Positions 1 through 13,093 of a stretch of DNA of 64,000 bases are shown in pieces (within the stretch, counting starts at the first letter, position 1; each line of letters begins with the position of its first letter). The DNA is from Myrica gale (lineage: Eukaryota > Streptophyta > Magnoliopsida > Fagales > Myricaceae). The notes below the pieces were generated by a model. It worked only from the letters and a program-made list of their open reading frames with translations, was not told the origin of the DNA and did no database searches. A program made the translations under genes and the position numbers. The DNA lies in contig OZ005607.1 in assembly GCA_963930655.1 (NCBI GenBank), positions 9,440,874 through 9,504,873 of the forward strand, written 5' to 3'.

Positions 1-2597
1 GGAGTTCCCGTAAACAGCCAACAGTGGCTCGTTCCAGCGCCAAAGCTAAGTATAAAAGTGTCAATTCTCTGTACTATTATTCTTCCGCAAATACAGGATA
101 GTCTGTTACATTTTTCTTATAAAATGAGCATGGCACTGTATTTGTAAACATATCAATGAGAAACAGAGAGAGATTTTATACATTTCTTCATAAGGAACCA
201 ATTGTTTTATTGTCTTCGACCAGCCCACCTTTCAGTCAAATGCACATGATCAGGAACTGCAAGCTAGCAAGCACGCAGTGGAGGAGCTAGGATCTTTGGC
301 GGCTTAAAAGAATATTATAGTATCTTTTTAAAAAAAATTATATTATATGCTTTGTTATATATAAAATATTAAAAAGTTCGTATAAATGCAAATCAGATTA
401 TGAAAAATATTTTCAAAGAGTTTTCTTTGACTTTAGAATATATATAGCACGTGTTTATATTAGTTAAAAATTGAGCATGCTATAAAGATACTCGTAGAGA
501 TAATATAAATAAGAAAGAATTTGAAAATACTTATGTTTGTTTGTCAAAATTTTGGAAAATATTCTCGAAAATTTGAGAATCTTTACTTTATTGAGATTTA
601 TTGGAGTTTGTGAAAAGTAAAGTGTGTATGTGTAAAAGTTAAAAATATTAGAGTGTGTTTGTTTTGGTAGAAATTTCTATGCCCCGAATATTGGGGAAAC
701 AAACATCATCTAAAAGAGGGGAAAACACTTGTATTCCCTATTTAAAAAATAAATATATTTTGAACTTTCAAAACATTTTACTATTTAAATGTTAGAGTTT
801 CAAAGAAAGTTTCTAGATTTTTGAAAATTTAAATTAAATCTCGATTTTTTTAATCCTATTAATTGTGTTTTTAAAATCTGTCCAAATTTAAAATGATAAG
901 TTATTGTTAAATATGCAAGGCTAAAATTTGTATTTCAAATTCCTAAGAGGCTGAAAAATGGTTTGAGGGCAATTTTTGAAAAAATTTAGGGGCATAATAT
1001 ATTTTGTCAAAAATTGGCATATGGGCAAAGGGGGAGAGTGCACCTTTCAAAATGTTGGGTTGAGTGTTTTTTTAAGATTTGCATTCTATTTTTATAGTTA
1101 CATGTCAAACATCACAAAATACACATATTCCAATACAACACTTTATTTCTTTTTTTTTTACAAACATCAATATCTTTTAACAATTTCTACTTATATGTCA
1201 ATACAATTTTATCATAATGTTACAAATTTCGTACCAACTAACATCACCCAAGTCTTACGTGATTGAGAAGAATAAAGTAATTCTTGGTGGCTGCAGACAA
1301 CTGGCGAGTAAATTTTCAAACAATGTTTACGTGTACCTAAAGCTTTTAGTACGTACCTGCTTTAATATTCTTACAGATCCGTCTATATTATAAAAGTTTA
1401 TATTGAGAATATTCCATTTAGGTCCTTATGTACGAAGTAATTAACCAATTAGAATGAATTGAAGGTTTTGTGCTCGATTTAATTATGAAGGGGGAGCTAT
1501 GATCAGGTGTGGAATTCTCGATCACTTCCATCTGTGTCGATATAAACCTTGATAAGAGTTTCAGGCCTTCATTTTGTCCCCCACCAACTTTTATCTACCA
1601 TTTGAAGTTTGCCTACCTGATTTACCTTTATAATTTTCGTCTTTGGATTTATTCCTTTTAAAAAACAGTCCCCCCCCAGTTTTCAAGATGATCACCCACA
1701 TTAATTCTTGATTTTTTTTTTCATTTTTTCAAAATAATCATTCCGGCTATGGCTTCTGTCCAATCAACTAACGGTGATACATATCTCAACTAATCATGTG
1801 GTTTGATTTTGAAAACATTTTTTGTGCAATGATTATGAGATATATTTTTTGTGCAATGATGAAAATTTAGGAAATTTTATGGGTTTTTGTGAAAGCTTTT
1901 TTTATTTTTGTGTTGTTTTTCACAGAAATTGAGACCAATATAAAATTTTATTGAAACTTGAAATATTTTGTGTGAAAAAATCATGTTTAGATTGAAAAAT
2001 ATTTTTAAAATCATTAACCAAACATGGCCGAAGTTGGCCTCGTCATCCATACTGTAAAAGGAAGAAAAAAATTGATGACTAAAAAATTTCTGCAAACCCG
2101 ACTCTATTTTGACTGAACTACCGAAGCCTTGCGAACTCCTGAGGACTATTTTGAAAAGAAAAAAAGAAAAGAATTCCAAGGACAGCGGGTGATCATCTTG
2201 AAAATCAACAAGGTCTTTAACCCTATTTTTGATCCATAGATTATTGGGCATGTATATGAAAAGAAATTCATTGATGTAGTGTGCAAGCTAATTCACCAAA
2301 CTATTTCAACAAGGTGCAGAAAAATTGGTGCATTGATGGGTCACACCTTATCAGAATACACCAAAAGAAAACTAGTCCATTAATGGGGTACACCTAATCA
2401 TAGTTTTATCTCCATATTATGCAAACAAATTACACTGCGCGTACAAATGCGTGTGTAGATATAATTATTTAATTATGCTACAGATACAAAATCATGCAAA
2501 AAGCTAACTAAAATGGACACACAAATCTACTACCCGAAGGAATACAAAGCCACACGGGGGAAATGAAAAAGGCCGGTTCACTCTCAACAGTCTTAGC
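1..2597. other. Gene-free, repeat-derived AT-rich flank
   Basis: No supportable gene. The region looks like old transposon sequence. From about 277 it has a 'gtggaggagctaggat' motif that recurs at about 52596. About 430-960 is a diverged copy of 31080-31420. At about 1680-1697 and 2187-2204 there is a short inverted repeat (TTTTCAAGATGATCACCC and its complement), compatible with the ends of an old DNA transposon of about 520 bp. The motif TTTTTTGTGCAATGAT is repeated in tandem near 1820-1862. Open frames here (for example on the minus strand 1877-2251) show no recognisable domain. Confidence 0.5.
537..711. mobile_element. Small MITE-like insertion in a dispersed repeat
   Basis: About 175 bp present in the repeat copy at 430-960 but absent from the matching copy at 31080-31420. 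It begins near TTTGTTTGTCAAAATTTTGG and ends near GGGGAAACAAACATC, so its ends are roughly inverted. A related stretch lies at about 28268-28400. The boundaries are inferred from the alignment gap between the two repeat copies, and I could not define a clean TSD. Confidence 0.4.
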
Positions 2598-5500
2598 TCA
2601 AGCATGCAAAAAAGGACGGCTTTCCGGATCAACAAATCCAGCAACAAGAGCCATAAAAACCCACAACATAAGGATGCTTATCATGGCAGTTCTCACCACC
2701 TGGTCACAGTTACCATTCAGCTGAATATCTATTTCATCAGCTGGGTGGGGTGCAGGTGGATTCCCACCATTACTCACTACTGTGATAGGCGGAACGTTGT
2801 TCATCCTGCTTCTAGGAGGCTGCGGCATATGACTGATGCCAATGGTCGAACATTTTGTGCACGTGCACTTACCACCAAGATAAGATGGAAGCGTTAGAAG
2901 ATAATCAGAGAGGAGCTTCTTGTACATCTCCCCTTCAATTTTCAACTTTTTTCGAGTCATGGGCTTCAGAACCTGAATGAGCAATAGATTCACGGTCTTA
3001 TATTAAAGAGAACCATTACTGCTATCTGATTCATATTTGAAGTAAAACCAATTTTTTCATTCAAGAAAAAGAAAATTAAGAGCTGCAATATCAAACATTT
3101 AAACACCGATGGAGCAGCTTACTTGAATCAAAGTTTGAGCCAGAACACGAACAACTGGAGGAAGACGTATAACAAACAAACAGCCAAGGCGGCCTGGGAA
3201 GTGATCTTGAAGAATGGAACAACACGATCTTATCATTTTCATTGGTACTTTCAAGGGAGATAACCCATGGCAATCCACCAAAACAGTAATTTGTGAATTT
3301 TCTGGGTCAACTAAATGCAAGACTCCATGCTCTACCTGAGATACTGTAGTTGCAACCACTGAATGAGTACCAATATCACATGGAAAACTGATGGGACTAA
3401 TTGGGTACAAGAAGAAGATAAAAACATACAGGCAAAGTAATGAAATATTTCCAAGATTGAAACTATATTGATAGCGCATGTCTTCAATTGCTCAGTGGAG
3501 GAAAAAAAAAAAGGAAAAAGGTTGGTTGGGGGGGGGGGGGTGCATGTCTTCAATTGAGTTCCTCATTTCAGCACCAGAACACTGCTCCATTGATGGCAGG
3601 AAAGTGGAAAAGGGAAGAAAAACAATTTTGATAAACATATTAATTGTGCAAGAAATTAACTGCTTACTGTAACAGTCACACATCAGTTAGGAAACATATA
3701 GGATGACTTCATATAAGCTTGGAGGCACCTCCACCTGACAAGCTGGTTTTCCAAATATGAATCTCCAAGCCTTGTGTAGGTTCGTTACAAATAGTATCAG
3801 AGCTGGTTGTGGGCTCCTATACTACCTTGCCGCTGCGCTTGCGGAGTGGCCGACCACAGATTTGGTGGTACGTGCACAATCCCAGCGCAATGAATAGAAG
3901 CCCCATGGTGCTCGACCAACGTGGCATTGGTCTTAAAGGGTAGGGGTATGTAATAGTCCCACATCAGTTAGGAAACATCTAGGATGACGTCATATAAGCT
4001 TGGAGGCACCTCTACCTGACAAGTCGATTTTTCAGGGTGTGAATCTCCAAACCTTATGGGGGTTCATTCCATTTACCATGCTCAACATAGACCATATTTC
4101 TCCAACTGTAAAAAATGGTAGTTAAAGAAGCTGATTGTTGGGCTTGTGTTGCCCAATACAAAATGATTTCCACGAATGAGAGATTATAACGGTGGCATAT
4201 GCACAGAAAGAAGCACAAACACTCACCACAGGAGAAGAGAGAGAGAGAGACATTAAATATTTTCGTATCGTACAAGGATATATTAGTTACCATGCAACTT
4301 CATGTGGCTAAATCCTTATTTTCCAAACAGTATATAGTAACCTGAAAACCCACCAGGGAGGGAGAAGAAACATACCGACTGCTTGAGCAAAGCGAGGTTT
4401 GTCACGGGATGGCAAGGTGGTGCAAGCAAATCCAAGCCGTATTATCAGGCAAGGTCGGTTCTTCACATCAAACCCATGCCAGAAAACCATATCCGACCAT
4501 GTCTCAAGTTCTTGCGCTGAAAGGATTATGTAATTCGCCCTCCAACGGATTGTCTTCTTAACTGATGTCAGTAAGGATGTTAAGTCACCATTACCAACAC
4601 TGTAAAATCTACGGAGCTCATCGTCATCAATTCTGCAAAAACACTAGTATGTCATGGTACCGCTTCAAAAAGAGATACCTTGATACGCAAACTCAAAGCA
4701 CAAGCCCGTGCTCCAGACCAGTACTTAAATATAATGTGGCATCAAAGTGGTGATGCATAAGCGAATTTTAACGTAAATATGGGAAAACAAATAGCATTAT
4801 TAGCTCATCTGAACCATCAATTAGCCATTATGTCCTAAAATTATTAAAAGCAACATAATGGGATGCAGAAAGGATATCAAGTTTGTGAGGACTTAATAAT
4901 TCGAGCGGCGGTACAGATACAAAATGTTCATGGATAAGTAGCAATAAGGAACTTAAATATCTGAAAAGGATGCCAACAGGAAAGTACTCTGGTTGTTGTT
5001 GATTGAGGCATGGAAGGAAACCACACCTATAAGTAAATAACATGTAATGACTCACTAGTTTTATTCTGGTCAAGTATCTAGGCCATTTCAACAACATCCT
5101 CTATATTCAAGTAAAAACAATCAAGAAGAGGAACATCCACACTGACATGCAGGATATTAGGAACAGTGGACAATATAGCAGTCCTATAATAGGAGATTAC
5201 CACTAATTTATGTGACATGTTTCAGGGAAAAAATTAAGCATAAAAGGATAATAATTTGGTTGCTTCATTATTTTCCAAAACAAAATATATTCTCATATAT
5301 TTTGAATAACGCCGCAGTCTTTTTTAGATAAAACTCATCCAATCACCTTTCTGGCAGACAAATCCCTTGCTTTTTCAGCTCTTTATGCAGTTCTGTCAAC
5401 CAATTTTCAGATCCCAGATGAAAAGATCCATCGGAAGTCCTGGGTACCACAATTAAATTATAAAAGTACATAGATTAGTAAAATAACCATGAAGACACTG

Positions 5501-7882
5501 AAATACATAAAATAACAAGTACAATGGATCTAAAGAAAACTGCTGCAACACATTTTCATAAACAAACTGGTCGCTAAGACTTCCAAACCAAGTAATCACT
5601 TTACACTGTCTCTCAATTAAATGGGTTAAAGGAACTTCAAAATACACGAAATCTAAATAAAAGTATTTGACACATGGTCAACTTATTGTTGTCAAGCTGA
5701 TCATGGTCAGTTGAAGACAACAGATCCATCCTCCAGATATAAATGCAGATTGTTTTGTTTGGTACCATAACCGAAGACAAAACTAGAATTGTATGATTAT
5801 AGATCTGAACAAAAACCAGAACCATTGCCACTGGTAGAATCTGAAGTTGCTAAATCTTTCTATCTTTAAAATATGTCTAGAAACTTTATATACTATGAAA
5901 GAAGAATTCTATAATGGGTTGTTGCGTCTAATCCTATGGGAAGTAACATATTACTAAGTCAGACCAAATGCCTTGCACCAGAGCATATAAAGGGTAGTCA
6001 AGTTTAGCCTGGTTTAGGTCCTATCTTGTCTCCCACCAAACATCACACAAGCATTACCATCGAATCTTAACTTGCAATCTGATGAATCCAACCTTGAAAT
6101 CCGAACGTTCCAAGAACAAGAGACACTAGTGATGAAGGAGATTTGAAAGAAAAAAAAATCACAGTCAGCAAGTATATGTAAAGTGTATTGAGAGCCAAGC
6201 TACCTTCTCAAAAATATTCAGGGAGGAAAGATAACTAGAATTCTGCAATTCCAGTCAATCAAATTAATACAACGTTATAATCTCTCAAGTTTTACAGCAA
6301 CTGAACTAAATCGGATTGTCTGCCATCAATATCCATTTTTTAGCTTATCTCCAACTATATAGAAGCTGTGAAATAAAAAATAAACTTTGAAGCTTATAGC
6401 ACCATTCTTAGTCATATACCTGGTGTCCATACTGGGCTGTACATGTGATTGCTCTGAACCTGGTTCGGGGTATGTATTAAGATCATTGCCACCATCTGAG
6501 ATTCCACTGCAACACTCTGCTTCATCAGAGAAAGCTGTTGCAATTGAAAGGAATAGAACGGGCCTTGACACTTTCTGTAGGCAAGGAAATATTTGCTATT
6601 GAAAAGCCCCAAGAATGGCCAAGTTTGGGAATTTGCAAAAGAAAAGAAACAGAAAAGCATTTTCCATCCATAAAAAAAAATTGATAATTTCCCTTGAACA
6701 CCTCAACCACAGATATCAGCTAATGCAGGCAATATGAATTCTCATGTATGTCTTGCAATCAAAAAGCAACAGTAGTGTTTCCAGTCTCGCTAGTCCAACA
6801 AGAAGAGAATCAAACTTAATTGTAGCATTCCTTTCATGTAGAGAGATATTCACAAAGTCATTATTATTTTAAAAGTTCTATGGTGCCCATAAGGACTGCA
6901 GTATCAGTCGGAAGAATTTCATATGAACTGTCGAAATGAACATGTGAAGGTGTTAAAATGAAAGCAGATGGAGCATAAAATTGATATTCGATATATGGAA
7001 GGATTGGTTTTGCAGATGCTATTAATTTTTTTCAATTAAAAAATAACTCCCATTACTGTTTTGACTGGTCCACGTACCCAGTGGACTTTGAATCCAAAAT
7101 GCCACCTCCATCATGTACGTATTGGAAGGAACTGTTGTTGACTAGAACTCATTGGCTCCCAAAAAATCACACTAACTTGTACATGACAAGTATGGGGGGA
7201 AAAAATAGCAGACACGCATTTATTTGAGAACTGACTAGCAATATTATCCTTAATTTGCAATCAATTGAAATGAGAAAAAATGTTGAAATCAATATCATAT
7301 GCAAGTTTACGCCAAAGACATCAGGTGCCGATAAAGCGCGAACTGCTTGTACACTTCATCTAAAAGCAAAAACCTATGATTTGAGATCAAAGAACAGTTT
7401 GCTTTGAGGTGTTAAACTGTCAGTGACACTGAACATGGATGATATTTATGCTCCTGATATGTAAATACATTACATGCATGTTCAGGTATTGGTAAAAGGG
7501 ACTCATATGATTAAACTTTCATAGAGTTGTAAAAACAAACCTGCATGCCTCCCACCAAACCCTTGAAAGGAGCCCATCGCTGGATCCACTTAAATGGTGG
7601 ATAGCAAAACATTTGCAGAGTCTGAAGACCATGCCATGCAAAGGGAAATTTGGCCATTGAGAACCTCCTAAGCATTTCTAATGCGGCAACTTTGAGCAAA
7701 AACAATGCTGTTTGACTAACTGCACCACTTCCAAACATACCATGGCTTCCTGAAGCTACGTGCCTAAAAGTATTTGAGGCAGCTCTAGGACAAGCAGCAA
7801 CTAAACTTCCTTTAGAAACCTTTTTTGCAGTTGTGACACAGCTCGCTTCAGAGCTTCTTCTTAAATTCAATGAGTCGCCCAT
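2598..7882 (-). CDS. SEC14-like CRAL-TRIO domain protein with C-terminal membrane anchor
   Basis: Six coding exons on the minus strand: 7882-7541, 6574-6420, 5439-5347, 4632-4376, 3343-3123, 2972-2598. All junctions are GT-AG. They sum to 1443 nt, 480 aa plus stop. The ATG at 7882 is the first after an in-frame TAG upstream. The N-terminal ~165 residues are not a domain I recognise. Residues ~245-385 are the lipid-binding CRAL-TRIO fold, with the core VLVDCHGLSPLKVPMKMI followed by GCLFVIRLPPVVRVLAQT. A hydrophobic segment at ~451-470 (MISILMLWVFMALVAGFV) should anchor the protein in a membrane. Members of this family bind or exchange phosphatidylinositol and other lipids; this layout resembles the Arabidopsis At3g46450-type SEC14 proteins (recalled, not searched). 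Introns are long; intron 4 holds a TRIM-like element. One or more 5' UTR introns further upstream are possible but not resolved. Confidence 0.88.
3668..4071 (+). mobile_element. TRIM-like miniature LTR retrotransposon
   Basis: A 404-bp element with two direct terminal repeats, 3668-3789 and 3949-4071, both starting TGTAA and ending CA. They share long blocks such as CACATCAGTTAGGAAACAT and CATATAAGCTTGGAGGCACC. Just inside the left repeat (3792-3803) is TAGTATCAGAGC, a near match to the initiator-Met tRNA primer site TGGTATCAGAGC. Just before the right repeat is a purine-rich tract, AAAGGGTAGGGGTA. The flanking 5-mers are CTTAC and TTTAC, a TSD with one mismatch. There is no coding capacity, which defines a TRIM. 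It sits in intron 4 of the SEC14-like gene, between the exons ending at 4376 and starting at 3343. Confidence 0.75.
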
Positions 7883-7999
7883 TGAGAAGATTTGTAAAGC
7901 TAGAGTTCTCAGTCCACTAGAACTCTACAGACTTCTCTGAAGGACAGGAATGGTTGTTAGTCCATCCATTTACTTAAGCTGCTGGAACACCTGTATGGC

Positions 8000-9830
8000 T
8001 GCATCCATTAAAAAGAGGTACCATAATTACGATACTAACAGACTAGAAAACAAATATCCGGATGGTAACTACCAAGCCATTTGATCTTTTTTTTCCAGGA
8101 CAAGTAACTAACTATATTAAATACCAAAAAGTCTGAGATCAAACCATTTGATCTTAATCAGTGAAGCAAGTATAAATACCAGATTGCAAGAAGCATTGAA
8201 AATATCAGCAAATGCATAATGGAATATTTGTTTATCGTATCTCAATGTAAGGTGGAAATACACATTCAACATCAAACAACATTTTGCAAAGTGACAACCA
8301 TTTTCCTTCTCAAAAGCATATTGTTCACCATCTGGCAGTACGTCCATTATACATATTTGCAAGCCATAATGTATTATAATACCTATAAAAGAACAAACAA
8401 GAAAATAAATCCAAAGAGACTCATATCCTTGACAAACTAAAATAAAAAAATTCCCAATGATAAGAATACCAAACTAAGGTCTAAGCCTCCAAAAGCAACT
8501 GGGCTTGCTACTTTTCAGCACTTACAGAGACAGACAAAAGCATAATTGGCAGGATATCATGTTTGAATCAATTCAAAATTCCCTGCTATCTACTATGGAA
8601 CTACTATTGTATTAGCAGCTCATCTACTAACACCATGGCAATCATGCACTTCCAACAGGTAATGAGGAGCAGACATAAGAAAGAACCATTGGCATCAACC
8701 ACTTTCAAAGCACATTCTCCTTTAGCATAGATTGTAGTTATACTCTTGGTAATACGCTTCATTGAAATACACTTCGAGTAAAAATAAAATTTTCCAACTA
8801 ACGAACAGGACTTAAGCTGCCGTCAGTAACTGTAGTGATAATAAAACATCCGAGGCGGAATTGCCTTGTTTTCGAAAAGCCAAAAAACGCTTCTCTTCTC
8901 TCTTTTTTTTTCCCACTTCAATATACTAAACCCATGAAATTACTTCAGAAATGCCTAAGCAGTAGTACTGGGCAATTAACATTCGAATAACGACTAATCC
9001 TTTGCTATGAGCTTAAGAAATGCTGGGATATCTGGTCTTATACCTTTTCCTCAAACACTTGCTGATAGAAATCGAAAAACCACTCAAATACCATTGAAAG
9101 CTCATCAATTACCCGAAACCACGTCATATATCGCAAATATGGAATCAAACTATTGGGTACGTATCCAGACAACATCGTGATGCTACTTCCAAACAAAAAA
9201 TATCAAAAATAGTAATGAAGGGATCAAATCCTTCGAGCTTGTAAAAATTAACCAGAAATTAAAACTGGCAGAGTCGAACCAAAATAACAGACCTGGAATC
9301 TTCACGTAAAAATCAGACAAATCGGAACTATGCTCTGGATCCAAACTTCGAGGGAGAGCTTTCAGGAAGATCACAAGGAACTTAGGGTTCGGTACATTTG
9401 GAAGTTTGTGATCCAGAGGGAAGAAGAAAGTGGTTGTTTCGACGAATTAATTAAGATCGGTAAAAATGTTTGTTGTGGCCTGTGGGGGGTCAAGGAGAAG
9501 CTCTCGAGTTTCGGGAGACTCCTCCGTCCCTGTTCATTTTTGACAATAATATTCCGTCTGGTAAAAAATGGTAAGTAAAGGCAAGGCAAAAGGTGGCGGA
9601 GGCAACTGGAGGGTCCCAGCACGTGACATGCAGCTGTGGACAGCTTACCTGACCTGTCAACGTGGTGGCGATGGAAAATTTGGACTGCAGATATTTCCAC
9701 TAAACAGAGATGCGATTCCGGGGGCAAAGATTCGGTTCTGGTGACGTGGACTCGGAATATTTTCAGCTGCAAAAAACCAAAGAATAACCGCGGTTTTCGG
9801 ACCCCTGTCGCCGAGGAATAATCACGTACG
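8000..9830. other. Upstream region of the SEC14-like gene, no coding feature
   Basis: This stretch lies upstream of the minus-strand SEC14-like start codon and probably contains its promoter, 5' leader and perhaps a leader intron. I could not place a transcription start. The minus-strand frame 9371-9772 shows no recognisable domain. Confidence 0.4.
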
Positions 9831-9869
9831 GGCGCTATTTAAAAGGGTCCCTAGTAAAGACCTTGGACT

Positions 9870-10960
9870 GAACTGCCACGAGGAGGAGGATAGCATGCGA
9901 GATGCGGCGCCAATGACACTCATGGGCGCCCTTGACACCCCCACAGCGGGCGCAGCCGAGGCACCACAGACAAGTCATGGCATCAGCATGCGCGCGCGAG
10001 TAAGGCACACCGGCACCACTGACAAGCCATGGCAGCCCAGCAATGCCCACGCCCAGCAAGCAAGGCAGCCAGCCGCAGACATGTCATGGCAAGCTCATGG
10101 CCACCACATGGCCTTACCATGACTTAGCACCACAGCAGGACCCTGGCCCCTGGCCAAGCCAAGCAGCAGCAGAGGGTCAAGAGTGGCTAACCACAGCAGC
10201 CACCGCCATCGGCGGAGCACCACCACCCTTAGCGGTGACCGGACGGGAAGTGACGAGCATGACCTTGGGAGTCGGAGGAGCATCACCACCTAAGGAGGAG
10301 CATGGCGGCGGCGCCACCGTGTAGGGCGGCGGACGGCGGCGAAATCAGCATCTTCAGAGATTGCCCTTGATTATGGTAGTAATGGAATAAATCTTATCTT
10401 CTAGAATTAGATGTTTCTAGAAGATTGTCTTTTCTTTTGAGTTTTGATGTTTTAGGAATGTATCATCAAATCTCCCTGATTTTGGGAATTGTTTCCTTAG
10501 AATCTTGAAGATTTGATTTAGATTGATTTGATTTGATTTGGGTTAGGGTTTTGTAAGCTCCTGAGAAGGCCTATATAAGCACTCCTCAGGAGCATTAGAA
10601 TTCATTCAGTCATAGAGTTGAGTAGTGAGAGCTAGAGAGCTTTCTGAGAGTGGCAAGGCATAGGCACGTTTATGCCAGTAGAATTGGGGGCTAATAACCT
10701 CATAAGTTAGGCGTGCTTGGGCTAATAACCCTTGTACGATTGTTCTTGTGTTCTTGTGGTTCGAAGGACTAATAATCTTAAGACCACGTTCTTCGTAATA
10801 AGAGTGAGGTATTATTCATTTGTTGAGCGTTTGATCCTAAATTCTACGCTCATGTGTTACTAGAAACGGTTCGGGAGGATCGATTACGGTGTTGGAGGGG
10901 ATCGCGTGGAGGAGTTGGTGATTGTTGTGGAGTCCTTGACCGGGGACCCTAACACTATCA
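9870..10960 (+). mobile_element. LTR-like sequence with GC-rich upstream half
   Basis: About 9890-10330 is unusually GC-rich and repeats short CATGGCA-type motifs. From about 10,370 the sequence looks like a retrotransposon LTR: a TATA-like GCCTATATAAGC near 10570, repeated 'ggctaataac' stretches at about 10689 and 10728, and an end near CCCTAACA at about 10952. I found no matching partner LTR, primer site or TSD, so this may be a truncated or solo LTR. The left boundary is a guess. Confidence 0.35.
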
Positions 10961-10964
10961 CCAT

Positions 10965-11146
10965 AGCTTGTGTTTGAGAAGTAAAATTTTAGGTATTGGG
11001 ATTAATGAAAAAGTTGATAAAAAAAATAAAAAACAAATGAAAAAAAAATTTGTATGAAAATTGATGAAAAAGTGAGGAGAAATAGTGTTTTGTAATGGTG
11101 ATAAAATTTTAGGTGGTTAAAATTTTGTTATGCAAACAGAGTCTAG
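10965..11146. mobile_element. MITE, 'TAAAATTTTA' family, degraded copy
   Basis: Ends GTGTTTGAGAAGTAAAATTT and AAAATTTTGTTATGCAAACA are roughly inverted, and the interior is AT-rich with 'aatgaaaaagtg'. It matches the better copies at 29901-30100 and 33677-33872, but with expanded A-runs. Confidence 0.45.
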
Positions 11147-11159
11147 GTTATTCAGGCAA

Positions 11160-12740
11160 ATATCATACATATTGTGCGCTTCAATAGAGAGAACAACAAA
11201 CAAACTACTTATCAGCTTCGCCGGCTCCTCTCCTCCAGTCGATGCTTCTGCAACTCTCTTCCGCTGTTGATTTTCCCTTTTTTATTGGCCTAATCAATTT
11301 ACTACTTTTTGTGGACTTTTCATTCTTTACGGGTCTTTTCCTATCATTTTGATTTAGATATGTATAGTCTTGTAACTTCTACGAAAAAATCTCTTTTTTT
11401 TCTTTTCTTTTTTTATGGGCAGCCGCCTTAGGCGTGCCTGCCCGCCCCCTAGACCCAGGTGCCCAACCAGGTCTAATTTTTTTTAAAAAAATCAGCACCC
11501 TATGCTTTTAAAATAATAAAACCCAGGATGAAATCTCAGGTGTCTAACCGGTCTAATTTTTTTTTAATAAAATCAGCACCCTATGCTTTAAAAAAAAAAA
11601 CCAGGATGAAATACGTGTTTTACCCTGGTTAATTTGGCGCCCCTCTCCTAACTTCAATTTCCCCCCCTTTCCCCCTCGATGCCAACGACTCAGCCTCTCT
11701 CTGACGCCAGCCTCTGTCCTTCTCTCTTCCTCACTCTGCCTCCACAAAACGCCATCCTCTAGCCCTCACTCACTCTGCCTCTCCTCCGGACAAACGTCGG
11801 CTCTCTCTCTCCCTCTATGCCTCTCCGTCCCTTTCTCCTCCTCCACAACTCTTTCTCTCTCTCACCGGCTCTCTCTCTCCAGCCTCCAGGTACTCTCTCA
11901 ACTCAAGTCTCTATCTGTAACTCTGTTTATTTTTCGATTAGTGATGGAATTTATTTTAAATTTTGATGAATTAAGTACTGATGTATAATTCATGAATTTG
12001 CATCTTTCTAAGCAGAAGATATTTGTTGTAAAAATCCAGATACAATCACTCACAAACACAAACTCGAATCAAATTTATGAATTCTTATTCGTGTAAGCAA
12101 AAAGGAGAGCAAGGATCTTTTGGGGCTTATAGAAGGCAAGAGGAGAATTGGGATATCTGACTCATCAAGATCAAAAGGAGGGCATCATTTTTGCTCTTCT
12201 TATTTCCTGTAATAACTTGATGTGCGCTTTTGAATATTTAAGCTATGTTTCATTTCCTAGTAGACCTATCTTAATAAGCTTATATTGTACTTAGTTCCTT
12301 TTAATTTGCTATTAGGTCTTAGTATCTTTTAATTGTCATGTAGGTCTTAAATTCAAAAATGTTAGATGCTTAGTTCCTTTCAATTGGTAATTTTTCCTTA
12401 GTTTTTATTCATGATTCTACTATGTAGTGCACTACGAAGGTTATGAAAATTTTGTTAGTTTTAATTCTATTTTCTTCTTGTTTGAAAAATAAATCGGTTG
12501 CAAGATCATGTTGTTTTTATTCATGAAGTGAAAAATATTTCAGTCCTCGTGTTAGTCTTTTCAGGATTCATTTTTTTAAAGTGCTTAGAGCATTTCTGTA
12601 GGATGCTCAGCTAGCACTCCTTTTTGTTTTCTCTTAAGTTCCATTTTGCTTTAAGAGACGAACCTTTTGTTCTCTACTAGAGAAATTCATATCAATTACA
12701 GGGTATAACATATGAAATTAGAGATCAATTGATCATGTTG
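11160..12740. other. Gene-free region with an ~80-bp tandem duplication
   Basis: No gene recognised. Around 11471-11533 and 11551-11611 a unit containing AATCAGCACCCTATGCTTT and CCAGGATGAAAT is present twice in tandem. 11640-11890 is CT-rich low-complexity sequence. The rest is AT-rich and may be decayed upstream sequence of the hAT relic that follows. Confidence 0.4.
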
Positions 12741-12742
12741 TA

Positions 12743-13093
12743 CTTAGAGATCAACTTCGAAACTATGTTTATGATGTGAGAAGTCATGATGTTTTTTCTG
12801 GACTTTAAGATATTAGAAGTCTTACTGTGAACATGATTGAGATAAGAAAACATATTTTATATCCATTAGTTTATCAGCTTATTAAGTTGGCATTGGTTTT
12901 ACCAATTGCGACTGCAACCGTTAAGAGAATGTTCTCTGTAATGAAGTTTATCAAAATTGACTTGCGTAATAAGATGACAGATGAATGCCTGAATGATACT
13001 ATGTTGGTATACATCGAGAGAGAAATTTTTGAAACTATTGAGAACGAAGCTATTTTGCAACGTTTTCAGAAGATGCAGTTGCATAAGATCTAA
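12743..13093 (+). pseudogene. hAT transposase C-terminal relic
   Basis: In one frame the sequence reads LRDQLRNYVYDVRSHDVF, then a stop, then an open stretch from 12827 to 13093. That stretch contains YPLVYQLIKLALVLPIATAT, a serine-phenylalanine core (MFSVMKFIKIDLRNKM) and VYIEREIFETI. This is the hAT dimerisation region of plant TTF-type zinc-finger transposases. The zinc finger and most of the catalytic domain are missing and an in-frame TAA interrupts the remainder, so no active transposase is encoded. Confidence 0.75.

Noticed and set aside
1877..2251. 124-codon minus-strand open frame
   Set aside because: No domain, AT-rich, and overlaps an inverted-repeat structure typical of old transposons.
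9371..9772. 133-codon minus-strand frame upstream of the SEC14-like gene
   Set aside because: No recognisable motif and no splice link to the SEC14 exons in frame.
9895..10324. GC-rich overlapping frames on both strands
   Set aside because: Composition-driven; the His/Ala/Pro-rich translation shows no domain and lies in an LTR-like region.
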